Source: Thuidium tamariscinum (Eukaryota; Streptophyta; Bryopsida; Hypnales; Thuidiaceae). Taken from it: a DNA stretch of 64,000 nt. The stretch spans positions 10,852,501-10,916,500 of the forward strand of contig OZ019759.1 of assembly GCA_947034885.2 (NCBI GenBank), in the 5' to 3' direction. The position numbers and the translations under genes were made by a program. The notes beneath the pieces are model-generated. The model was not told the origin of the DNA, did not search any database, and worked only from the letters and a program-made list of their open reading frames with translations. Below are positions 10,701 to 19,321 of this stretch, piece by piece (position 1 is the stretch's first letter; each line of letters starts with the position of its first letter).

Positions 10701-13700
10701 GTAACCACCGTCTCATCTCATGGATGAACTACATTTCCAGGAGACACTCCAATGACAGGAAATGGCATTATTGTGTGGATTCAATTGTCTTGGAGACAAA
10801 GGGCAGAATCGAGCTTACCATGCATGTCATGCATGACATTAACAAGTATGGAATACCCTAAACCCTCAATTTCTATGCTTTCAATTCATAATTTAGTAGA
10901 AATCTCAAAATATGGATTCACGATGAACACGACATTGAGAAACTTGTTTTGTATGACAGATCAACGGAAGGCTCTCATGTGAAGACGAATATGATTCACA
11001 ACATATACCAGGTTCAGAAGTATGGGTTGTTACCTATTGAACGGTTCAATGAGATGTTGAGGCCGTCAGAGTTGAAGCGGTGTGGACTACCGAAAACCAA
11101 GAAGACGTGGTATTCTATGCCACAAGAGGTCTTCACTTCCTTTATTTTCCGGGTGAGATATTCCTTTCCCATGTTTCTTAATTTTCATTTGACTAATGTT
11201 TTCTATTAATTTTTGAGGTACTGATTTCAAGTCATTTGGGAACTTGGTTTTCTCAGCAAGAAATATCTCAAGCCGCTGACGCAGCTGCTCGCAAATACAA
11301 TGAGGTCACTCCAGAGGGCAAGAACACTGCGGAAGGTCTTGCACAAGCAATGAGAGATGGGGCAAAAGAGAAGACTGGAAAGTTGAACTCGAAGATGTCC
11401 AAATTGTTAGCGGTGGCAAATCCAGCTAATACGCCTGGATTTTTGGAAGAAGTAAGTAATTTCTCCATTTCATAATAAAATGAGAAATGTCACTTGAAAA
11501 TCCCATACAAATCTAATTTTTTTTTCTCTGGTGTAGGTGGAGAAGCATTGGATCTCAAATGAGATTCCTGAGATGACCTTGGAGAAGTTGCAGATGGTTG
11601 CAACATGCAATACGACTCCGGCTCATAAAATCAAGTTCTTGAAGTGGTGGAATTCTTCCATCCTTTCACGGGAGTCAAGGCGTTTCCCACCGAAACTAGT
11701 ATCTGAATTACTACTTGGTCCATTTCTAAACCGATGTGTCTGGTATGCTGGGGTAAGCACTTCTTATCATCACATGCTGCATTCTTGAAATTCGATTTGA
11801 GAAAGGCATTCTTATAAATGTTTGAGTATTGAAATTGAACCACTATTGTTTGCTTAGAATGGTTTATAATTTGTTTATCAATTACAACAGATTGAGGATG
11901 CTGCACTTGAATACTTTGAGGCGGTGGTAAGCCAAGACAACATTCCTATCAACATGAAGCTTCCCTCAAAGCCCGAGACGTTAGTGGACTATTTGGAAGG
12001 ATGGAAGAGGAAGATTTGGGATCAAGGTTTCATGGCACAGTTGAGAGGAGCTAACTACTTCAAGAAAAGTGACAACTTCCACACTTTTGAGGGGGCCAAT
12101 CATGCTCTGCGTAGGGTTCTCTTTCGGTGAGTTCTTCCTAATAATTAACTGTCTTCATTCCTACTTATTGCACAATTCTCTAATTTTTTGTGCTACTTAG
12201 TTGTTTTTTTCCGTGATGTTCAATATTTTGGGGGTCCTAGCGGTACCTCTTGGACATCCGTCGGATCCGCCGGATGTCCAAGAGGTACCTCTGGGACCCC
12301 CCAATTTCCATCACTGGAATTGAAATAACGACTTTTTAAATGAGATTTTTTTTTGGGTTCAAATGTGGTTTCTTTTTGTTTTGCTTGTGGATTGTATCTT
12401 TATCATTGTTTGTCTTCCAAGCTTCTATTACTTACCACATTATTGCTCATGGCAGGTACTTCAAGTATGAGCTAGAAGCAAAAGGTGCCATTGAGAAAGC
12501 AGACCTTCCTCCATTTCTATCTGGATTTCTTGACCGCAACTCATCGGATTGCATGTTCACGGCGAATCAAATTCGCACATTCACCACGGCTCATCTTAGT
12601 GGTGGGGGTGGTACCTTGATTGCCCTATTTCTTATACACATCCATCTGAGGTAGAGCTGCGGAATTCTTTGGAGGGAATTGGCACCGTGACCATGGAGGT
12701 TGATGAGTTTGTTGGCCTCACTGAGAAGCAGAGGCAAAAGGCCATTGCAAGGAGGGAGACTAATGACAGAAGAAAAGCTGCTCACATTCAGTTGGCTCTA
12801 AAGAACAAAGAGAAGAAAGAAGCCGAGCGTCTTGCAAAGTTAGAGGAGAAGGAGAAGGAGAGGGAGAAGAAGGACGAGGAGAAGGAACGGGCAAAAGGGA
12901 AGAAAATAGTAGATGGCAGTGGCGCTCCAACATCATCAACATTGGATGAAGGTTCTCAGATGCAAGGTGCATCTCAGGGAGGATTGAAGAGGAAGGCGGT
13001 ACTTCCTGACTTCACGGAAGAAGTCATCACTCAAGGGACCCAAGTCATTGCCCTTGGTGATGATGATGATGTCACCTCCGAGGAGTTACTATTGGGTGTC
13101 TCCATTGGAGAAGTGGTAGACAATGAAGGTGTACGGGGATCAAATTGTTACACCGAGGTCATGGAGTTTCTGCGGAAGGTAATCTTTGTCATTGTCACTG
13201 TATTGTGCAGTTCAATTGGATCACGAAAAGAGTATTATTTTGTATTTCTATTCATCAAATTCTCATATATTGAAGAAATGAACTTGCAGATGGTGGTAGG
13301 AAAAGCAAGAGTTTATGGTGGGGTTGTCAATCGGCATCAAGGAGTTGATCTTATGATTTTTGACTGCCAAGAGAACTTGCCTGTACCAGACATTGGGGGC
13401 TCCAAGCACATTCCTTATTGGAACGCAGATAAGGAGTATTTTACCATCTTTCAAGCTTTTGCATTTGCAGACAAGCATTTGCAGGACGACGGTTGCATTG
13501 TTGTGTTCCATTCTTGAGGCCAAGACTCCTTGGAAACCATTGCAGGACTTCTTCAAGAGTACCCAAACATCAGGAAGATGAAAGAGTGGATGGGCATGAA
13601 CCGCATGCACCTTACATCAGCAGTTCAACCAGATCAAACGGTATTACTTTCTTAATGTTTGAAAATATTCATTAGAAGATGAATTAGTTACTTTTTTTGT

Positions 13701-14670
13701 TACTTATTCTCATGTCACTTTTGCTTGTGCTTGCAGACTTTGAAGTTTGGCATTACACTGTTTGTCAAGCATCTAGGAGATCGAGGGAAATCAAATTTTC
13801 AGTTCAGGCGTTCTCAAACCATGCTGAAAGCCAAGGTAGACCTCCGTCGCGATGACCTGCTCATGAATTACACAATGGAGGACACCATGTTGATGAATGA
13901 CATGGATCGAATGACTTGGCGCGGAGCTCGAGAGAAGGACGCCCGCTTCATTCAGTTCATCATCGAAGGCACCACTGATGAAGGAGACATAGTACTTGAT
14001 TGTACTGCATCTACAGGTGAGTTCTGATTTCTTGAATGTCTTGAAACCATCTCTACTTTATGTAGTCAATGATTACAAAAATGATTCACCTTCTGGTTTG
14101 TGGCAGGTGCATCTATTACTGCATGCCGTGCAACGGGGCGTCATATTGTTGCGTTGGAAGAAGACAAGAGGATTTTTCAACACATCCTCTTGCCAATGAA
14201 GAAGGTAGATGCTCCAGTGATCGTGGCTCCAAGTTCAGAGGCAGCACCTGTGGTTTTATCACAAGATCAAGATGCTGTTGTGATTGTGCCTCGGAAGTTC
14301 GTTCGGCGCCCTAAACCTTGTAAGTAAGTTTTTTTATATATCCATTTTCTATTTTCATTGTAGTTGGAATGTTTCATTTATCTAACAATGCATTTGGTGC
14401 ATATGTAGCAACGACGGAGTAATCATGGAGGACGAAGTGAAGAAGAGACAAAGACTCATCTGAAGCCCGGAGAAGCCGTTCGATCTTCCAATCTATGCAG
14501 AGCAATTAGCATCAGCGTTTGTTGAGTTTGGTACTTCTAAATCCAAAAAACGCAAACCTTCTTACGCTCTAAATGTCTTACAATTCATAGATGGATCAGC
14601 GTCTGAGGGTAGAGAGACTTCAGAGTCTTCTAGTGACATGGATTCTGCGACAGAGTCTACTGCAAATTAG
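7783..14670 (+). CDS. ParB-like / DNA amino-methyltransferase-like multi-exon gene, damaged
   Basis: Exons read by eye: 7783-7872, 9484 to about 9642 (donor TTG|GTAAGT; the frame stays open to a stop at 9966), 10154 to about 10847, about 10905-11152, 11257-11451, 11537-11752, 11891-12126, 12456-13178, 13290-13640, 13737-14016, 14107 to about 14330 and 14409-14670. Most junctions have consensus GT-AG sites and keep phase. In order the protein has a basic start, a Ser/acid-rich linker, a ParB-like domain (CDGNHRLISW in exon 3), helical segments, a KEKKEAERLAKLEEKEKERE coiled coil, and a C-terminal methyltransferase-like fold. That fold places the catalytic region (VDLMIFDCQENLPVP) before the SAM-binding motif (DCTASTGASITAC). 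Three lesions are seen: a G-run frameshift at 12604-12608, TGA at 13515-13517 and TGA at 14461-14463. A role in marking or binding transposon DNA is inferred. It may be a pseudogene. Confidence 0.6.
8138..8263. repeat. Intron hairpin 1 (foldback element)
   Basis: The two arms of about 60 bp are nearly perfect reverse complements (AAAATCCCCGCAGGGTTGC pairs with its inverse at the right end). They meet at a centre reading GCTCGGATCTGAGC. The arms are GC-rich inside AT-rich intron 1 of the ParB-methyltransferase gene. Length and structure suit a MITE or snapback repeat. Confidence 0.8.
8553..8668. repeat. Intron hairpin 2 (foldback element)
   Basis: AGCCGTCAGATGATGG at the left pairs with CCATCATCTGACGGCT at the right, and the arms contain GGGGTCCCCATGATCG. 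The centre is ATCGGATCCGCCGG. It lies in intron 1 of the ParB-methyltransferase gene. Confidence 0.8.
8822..8846. repeat. (AT)n microsatellite
   Basis: A pure run of about 12 AT units between hairpins 2 and 3. Confidence 0.9.
8922..9029. repeat. Intron hairpin 3 (foldback element)
   Basis: GTCTGATACTTAAGACCGTG at the left pairs with the right arm ending CAAGTACCAGAC. The arms carry GAGGTCCCCAAGATCG and the centre is GTCGGATCCGAC. The inner arms are very similar to hairpin 2 (GGTGACC[A/G]TCGGATCCG). It lies in intron 1. Confidence 0.8.
10394..10850 (+). other. ParB-like nuclease/partition fold domain
   Basis: The segment from FRLQIPLCRMVSI to the end of exon 3 has the layout of ParB-N/sulfiredoxin-like domains: a beta strand with conserved Val-Ile positions, a variable middle, then VCDGNHRLISWMNY, which matches the [D/G]G[N/Q/E][H/R]RL signature. 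In bacteria and phages such domains are often fused to DNA methyltransferases. CTPase activity and specificity cannot be judged from the sequence. Confidence 0.55.
12229..12302. repeat. Intron hairpin 4 (foldback element)
   Basis: GGTACCTCTTGGACATCCG pairs with CGGATGTCCAAGAGGTACC around a centre TCGGATCCGC. The outer arms are GGGGGTCC and GGACCCCC. It lies in the intron between the exons ending at 12126 and starting at 12456. Confidence 0.8.
13290..14330 (+). other. Methyltransferase-like domain with atypical catalytic motif
   Basis: Spread over three exons. VDLMIFDCQENLPVP occupies the position where N4-cytosine and N6-adenine methyltransferases have [D/N/S]PP[Y/F/W]. Next come FADKHLQDDGCIVVFHS, the in-frame TGA, and a helix-rich region. 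DIVLDCTASTGASITAC followed by GRHIVALEED fits the SAM-binding loop and the following acidic strand end. The order (catalytic motif first, SAM motif last) is that of beta-class permuted amino-methyltransferases. Loss of the PP[Y/F/W] core suggests an inactive or altered enzyme. Confidence 0.5.
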
Positions 14671-15264
14671 ACTCATGGAATTGACATATTTCATGAGTCA
14701 AACCAGTATGTTTTGATTTTTATTATGATTGGATTTGTGTGCTTTATGGCTATATATTGTTTGCTCTCATGGCTATATAGTGTTTGCTTCTATTGCTATA
14801 TACAGTTTTTTTTATAGCTATAAATTGTTTTTTATTTTTCTCTTGAATCTTGTTATTTGGAATTTTCTATTCAATTGAATATCAAGGAAATAGATCGTCA
14901 CCTACAAATGGGTCTCAATGAAAAAAATGGGAAGTTAACATATACTCCCCTCCAAATGGATCTCAATGAAAAAAATGGGAAGCTGAACATATAGTCCCTT
15001 CCAAATGGTTATGTATGAATAAAAATGGCAAGTAAAATATACACTTTATCTTCCTTGAAATACAATATATTTTCACTAAATATAAATTGAAGAACCCTAA
15101 ACCAACTCGAACCAAAGACATAATAAATTTGGTGTTGAACAAAGAACTTTAAATCCAACACAAATTCATTATTACAAGCTCTTTTGACGGACTTAAGGTT
15201 TCTGCGGGAGGAAATATCCAAAATTCCAAATAACCCTCCAAAAGCAGTATACACTATTCAAAAC
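14671..15264. other. Non-coding 3' flank of the methyltransferase-like gene
   Basis: It has degenerate repeats of GGCTATATA-TGTTTGC at about 14745-14830, then the 48-bp tandem repeat at 14903-15008. An 81-codon minus-strand frame (15009-15254) shows no domain and is not called. Confidence 0.5.
14903..15008. repeat. 48-49 bp tandem repeat, two to three units
   Basis: Units contain CAAATGG[G/A]TCTCAATGAAA followed by AAAATGGGAAG and recur at about 14904, 14953 and 15001. Confidence 0.7.
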
Positions 15265-15381
15265 CACGGTCATAGGTAAATCCACGGTTACAGATCCTCA
15301 TCCACTTTTTTGGAAAAAAAATCCACTTTTTTGGCCAAAAAAAGTTCCTGCTCACAGGCTCCCAGGCTCACACGCTAGCAA
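15265..15381 (-). repeat. Right inverted-repeat end of the large element
   Basis: In reverse complement it reads TGCTAGCGTGTGAGC, AGCCTGTGAGCAGGAA, poly-T, then ACCTATGACCGTG, the same order as at 614-850. Confidence 0.5.
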
Positions 15382-15407
15382 CCCTGCATTGACCCTGCAT
15401 GTTCTGG

Positions 15408-16022
15408 TCAGTTTAGCATGTCATTGTGGTGGTACAGATGGAACAAGTAGGTGCAAATAGGACTAGATTTGTTCCGCTCAACATGTTCGGCTAGCCGATT
15501 GACTACATACTGGATGACTAGGCTCCAGTTGACTATCCGCTTCTCGAAGCATCTGAAAATGGTGTTCGCTACCGTGACAGTGACCCGGGTAGGCTTTTCC
15601 GGATAGAGGATGGGAATTAGGAATTCCAACATCCGCCTATGCCGGTCATTCTCACAATCTGTAACAGAGTATCCGTCCTTCGGGTGGGGCGGATTCCAGA
15701 ACCTCGAGACGCCAAACTTATCAGTCCGGGGAGCCATACCTAATCCGGTTTTCTCAAACCCGTAAACTTTTGCCCAGACTTCCGACAACCAGGTGCCTGG
15801 TCTACCCCTCACTGTTAGCTGATATTGATTCGGAGCTCCCGAGAAGAGTTCCTACACCATCTCATCACTCTTGATGCTCCACGGGCGCCAAATCAAACCT
15901 TCACATCCTAGGAACACTAAATCATCCTCTAACTCCTTCAGATGCTACGGATTGGAAGGGATTATCGGCGAAATTGCCTTGGCAGTCACCATTATCCGTT
16001 TCGGATTGGAGGAGCTCGCCAT
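15408..16022 (-). pseudogene. Gag-like family copy 1, truncated and with two stops
   Basis: ATG at 16022-16020 opens a frame of 205 codons interrupted by TAG at 15947-15945 and TAG at 15854-15852; the frame is unchanged across both. The protein has the family signature: FLGCEG...RPWS near residue 50, WAKVYGFEK, then TDKFG, HPKDGYSVTDC, RRMLEFL, RVTVTVANTIF and ICTYLFHLY. It stops at 15408-15410, where the two longer copies (36330 and 42630) go on into a charged coiled-coil part, so only the N-terminal domain is left. The function is unknown. The layout recalls the gag-like 'putative plant transposon protein' domain, but I cannot confirm that. A TATA-like motif lies about 180 nt upstream. Confidence 0.5.
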
Positions 16023-16194
16023 GTCTCCGTCCGAGTCGGAACCTGTCAGTGTGGTCGGCACTGATCCCGAACTAAACTCGGAACTGATCTCTACTGCTCA
16101 CCACTCTTTCTCTCTCTATATGCGCTCCAAAACCTACACACAAGCGTACCTCAATTTGCTAAATCAAAAAGGGAAAATGAAGTGGGGGCGGAGG

Positions 16195-16208
16195 GGTTTA
16201 TATACTAG
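16195..16208 (-). promoter_or_regulatory. TATA-like box upstream of gag-like copy 1
   Basis: On the minus strand it reads GTATATAAACCCC, about 180 nt before the ATG at 16022. Copies 2 and 3 have similar motifs before their frames (GTATAAG at 36092, CTATATAAG at 42276). Confidence 0.35.
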
Positions 16209-16209
16209 T

Positions 16210-16904
16210 CGGTATCCAGCGTTCCCGGTTCTCATTGGAACGATGCAACGTTCCCGGGCTGTTACGCTAGCTTCCATAGGTCGGCGATGTAGACCCGTAT
16301 GTGCCGTCCATCCGAAACTCATCCGGATCCGATCTGGATTGCACCCAATTCGTCCAAGATCCGTTTCGGACATTGCAAAGATCCGTTTCGAACACTGAGG
16401 GCATCCAACCCGGAAACTCGTGGGTCCGATCCAGAGACTACCTTTGGTCAATTCGGTTGGACGGATCTTAGGATGTAAAAGACTCTAAACGTCTTCCTCC
16501 CCTATATCTAAACCTAAAAATTTTGAAAATTTGAACTAATCTATAAACTATCTTCCTATTTTACTTACTTGATATTTTCGGACTGTGACAGTACAAATGC
16601 TTTGTTGTTAATAGTCAATGTGCCAAAGCAAGTCTCAAGATTCAGAGGCTGTGAACCATTTTCCAACCTCACACAACAATAAAAGAACGATTTCTATGAC
16701 CAAGCTAGTAGAAGTTAAAGATGCTGACAATCACACACAACATTAGATCACTGTTACACATATTTGCGCAACACTTTGGTATCTGTAGCAACTGAACCAA
16801 ACCCTTTACAAAAAATTGGAACCTGACTTCAATGAACTAATATGGATTCAACCAAAACCAACCCAAATCCTAAAAGAACATAAACATATAAAGCACACCA
16901 TCTG
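16210..16904. other. Non-coding stretch between decayed elements
   Basis: It is the CCGG- and GGATC-containing 5' flank of gag-like copy 1, then AT-rich sequence. No gene seen. Confidence 0.4.
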
Positions 16905-17201
16905 CTAGGTAGTCTGGCAAATGCAAAAGCAGCAAAGCTTCACATTTGAACAAGTTCCAAATTTCACCACAATACCTGTGTTCTCAATACTCTGCAAATA
17001 ATACATCAAGTGCAAACATACTTGGGAAAGTTGAAGGTAGTGCGTCGCATGCTCGATGTATAGATTTGGAGCAATCCACTTCCTTATGATATCCTTGCGA
17101 TTCGGAGAAACAGTCGTCTCTTTAGACCACCAATTCGTGATAATTTTCTTCACTACATTGGAGACTACATCTGAGCGAACTCTTCTTTGATCTCGGAGCC
17201 A
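16905..17201 (-). pseudogene. 3' part of a transposon-like gene split by the 18.5-kb CACTA element
   Basis: The frame starts inside the target-site duplication of the CACTA element and reads WLRDQRRVRSDVVSNVVKKI, then VSPNRKDIIRKW and HATHYLQLSQ. Downstream an intron or decay follows. The matching upstream exon is at 35730-35686 on the other side of the element: removing the element and one GAA copy joins the two frames without a break. The mix of Arg-rich and [S/N]P[N/G]KKD-like motifs is familiar from broadly distributed transposon-associated proteins, but I cannot name the family. Confidence 0.45.
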
Positions 17202-17204
17202 GAA

Positions 17205-17231
17205 CACTATAAGAAATGACCGTTTTCGGTG
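17205..17231 (+). repeat. Left terminal inverted repeat of the 18.5-kb CACTA element
   Basis: It starts CACTATAAGAAATGACCG and ends TTTCGGTG. The target-site copy GAA is at 17202-17204. Confidence 0.95.
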
Positions 17232-18594
17232 ATAGGTACTGAAACACTCATATTTGTTCTAGAAAACATCCACCACTATGAACAACAACGTCACCCAAAA
17301 TCCCTTATAATAGACATGCTGAAAACAAGTACCGATTTCTAGAAACAGGGCATCAAAATGGGTTGTTCAGCTTGTACATCCTCGAGAACAGGGTGTTTCA
17401 AAGCCTGGTCAACGTCTGTGAGACTTGACACGTCACTTCAGCCCAACTGAAAAGTGCTGCCATGTAGCAAATTTTTTTGATTGGGTAGTGTTTGCCCGGA
17501 TACCAGAACATTCAGGCCGAACTATTCACATGCTCCTGACACGGGGCGTCAAATTAGCGGAGGGTGCGGCTTTGTTCTCTTCAGCACTTCCTGTTTGTTA
17601 CACGCCCGGCTTGATAAGAAAGTGACATCTCGAATTACACTTGTTGAACGTGTGCGCATGAGAATTAATATTCTAGTTCATTATACTCCGGTTTGGAATA
17701 ACGCTTTCTTGCACTGAAAGAGGTCAGTCGTGATAACAGATTGGTCTCAACAACGCGCTTCCTCAATGCATGCGCATCATAATTAGCATTCAGGTTCATG
17801 TTCTTGTGGTTTACGGTGACAATTTCTGGCAACGACAGTGCTCAGTCTTTATAGAGAAGTGATGTCAACATCCGTAAATGTGTGTGCATCAAAAACAATA
17901 TTGTGTTTCATGTTACTGTGGTGTAGGGTGACAGCAACGTCCAGTGGCCGTGAATTCTGATGAATTCTGAAAACACCAGGAAATTGGACAGGCGACATCT
18001 CTGGGAACACCCTACAATGCGGTTCCAGCGTGCCGTAGACGTTGAAAAAGATTCCATACTGCACGGTAGGTAGCATAATTGTGTTCCATGTTGCAGTCAT
18101 CACCGAATCATGATGAATCTCGCATATCCGGCTACCATGTGGACCAGAACTTGTGGACTTCGCGCGTGTTAGTGGTCGGAGAAGTTCACGTCTAGTCCTC
18201 TATGGACTGGATTTGTGCACATCCTAATCTTTGAATAGAAGAATGACGTTGTCAAATAAACACTAATAGAAAAACAGTGCCCAAATTAACAAAACATCAA
18301 CAAATTTGTGTTGATTTCGATACTGCATCGTCCATTTTCACAGATTTTTGTTAATTTATATAAAAACTGCCCAAATCAACAAATTTTTTTGTTGATTTGG
18401 ATACTGCATCTTCAAAGTAACAAAAAATCAACACTTTTTTGTTAATTTTGACTAAAAAATATTTCAAGTAAATTTTTCTATTTGGAAAATGTTTAAATTA
18501 TCTTAATAAGTATTCTATAAATAGTGTATTCACAATAAAAAATTTTAAAAAAATTCTCAATTCGGTATTTTTTAAATTCAGCAGACTTTAGAGA

Positions 18595-18910
18595 CCATTT
18601 AGGCATAGAAAAACAACTTTTTTAGAAAAATTTTGAACTAAAAAAGTTTAGAAATAGAATTATCTTTCATCTCCAAAAATCCATTTGCAATTTCAAGTCT
18701 CCAATCAAAAGTTATGACTAAATTTCAGAAAGGGGTTGCTTTGGATTTTTTTTGACATTATGAAAAACCCTCTTTGAAATTAATTCATAACTTTTGATAA
18801 AAGACTTCAAATTGCAAAAGGATTTTTGGAGATGAAAGATAATTCTATTTCTAAACTTTTCTTAGTTCAAATTTCTTTTATTTTAATTGTTTTTCTATGC
18901 TTAAATGGCC
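18595..18910. repeat. Long imperfect hairpin inside the nested element
   Basis: CCATTTAGGCATAGAAAAAC at the left pairs with the reverse complement of 18890-18909. Pairing goes on through ATTATCTTTCATCTCCAAAA and into CAAAAGTTATGA. The arms of roughly 140 bp meet near 18750. Confidence 0.75.
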
Positions 18911-18994
18911 TTCGAAGTACGCTGACTTTTTAAAAAAAGGGAAAAAACCCACTGAAGCTACATAAAATTTTTAAAACTTCAGATACACACATGC

Positions 18995-19150
18995 ATGTGT
19001 AAAGGTGGTGCAATGGCTGGGACCTTGCACCTCAGCCATGGGGTGTAAGGTTCGAACCTTGTTGGTGGCACCCCAAGGGAGCTGCCACGTGTCCTGCCTG
19101 CGTGGCGGATTGCCTACGTGGCTTTTGCCACGTGGTAGCTTCTTATTGGT
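18995..19150 (+). repeat. SINE-like repeat with tRNA-derived head
   Basis: TGGTGCAATGGCTGG at 19006-19020 fits a pol III A box and GGTTCGAACCT at 19049-19059 fits a B box, with tRNA-like spacing. A GC-rich tail with repeated CCACGTG and CGTGG follows. No full tRNA cloverleaf was made out, so a SINE or tRNA pseudogene is more likely than a working tRNA. Confidence 0.5.
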
Positions 19151-19321
19151 CCAATTTGAAAAAAAATTAATTTTCAAAGAAAAAATTCAGTGTTTAAATT
19201 AACAAAAAAATCAACACTTTTGTGTTAAAAAGTACCCAAATTAACACGTCCAAATCAACAAAAAAAATCAACACTTTTGTGTTGATTTTTGTTAATTTAG
19301 GCACTATTTTTTTCTACTAGT

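Larger units (their letters stand above)
614..15381. mobile_element. Candidate large DNA transposon carrying a SWIM transposase and a ParB-methyltransferase gene
   Basis: Two ends of this interval share sequence in inverted orientation. GCTAGCGTGCGAGC at 617-630 pairs with the reverse complement of 15366-15379 (one mismatch). AGCCTGTGAGC at 664-674 pairs with 15350-15360. ACCTATGACCGTG at 781-793 (again at 824-836) pairs with 15265-15277. Motif order and spacing agree on both sides, with poly-T tracts between them, as expected for decayed terminal inverted repeats. Two divergent genes lie inside. I did not find a target-site duplication, so the exact ends are uncertain. Mutator-like elements with long inverted repeats are the closest familiar type. 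Confidence 0.45.
18261..19321. mobile_element. Nested non-autonomous CACTA element, 1061 bp
   Basis: The left end is CACTAATAGAAAAACAGTGC and the right end, inverted, CACTAGTAGAAAAAAATAGT. Both go on into CCAAATTAAC-type sequence. AAA lies on both sides as the 3-bp duplication. Subterminal repeats of AAATCAACAC and GTGTTGATTT occur at both ends. It has no coding capacity. It holds a long imperfect hairpin and a tRNA-headed repeat. Confidence 0.88.

Noticed and set aside
604-15392. Target-site duplication for the large element
   Set aside because: Bases flanking 614 (GTAGTACAAC) and 15381 (CCTGCATTG) do not match, so no duplication is claimed.
18585-18920. MicroRNA precursor from the long hairpin
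   Set aside because: The arms of about 140 bp and AT-rich repeats fit a foldback repeat better; no small-RNA evidence can be seen from sequence.
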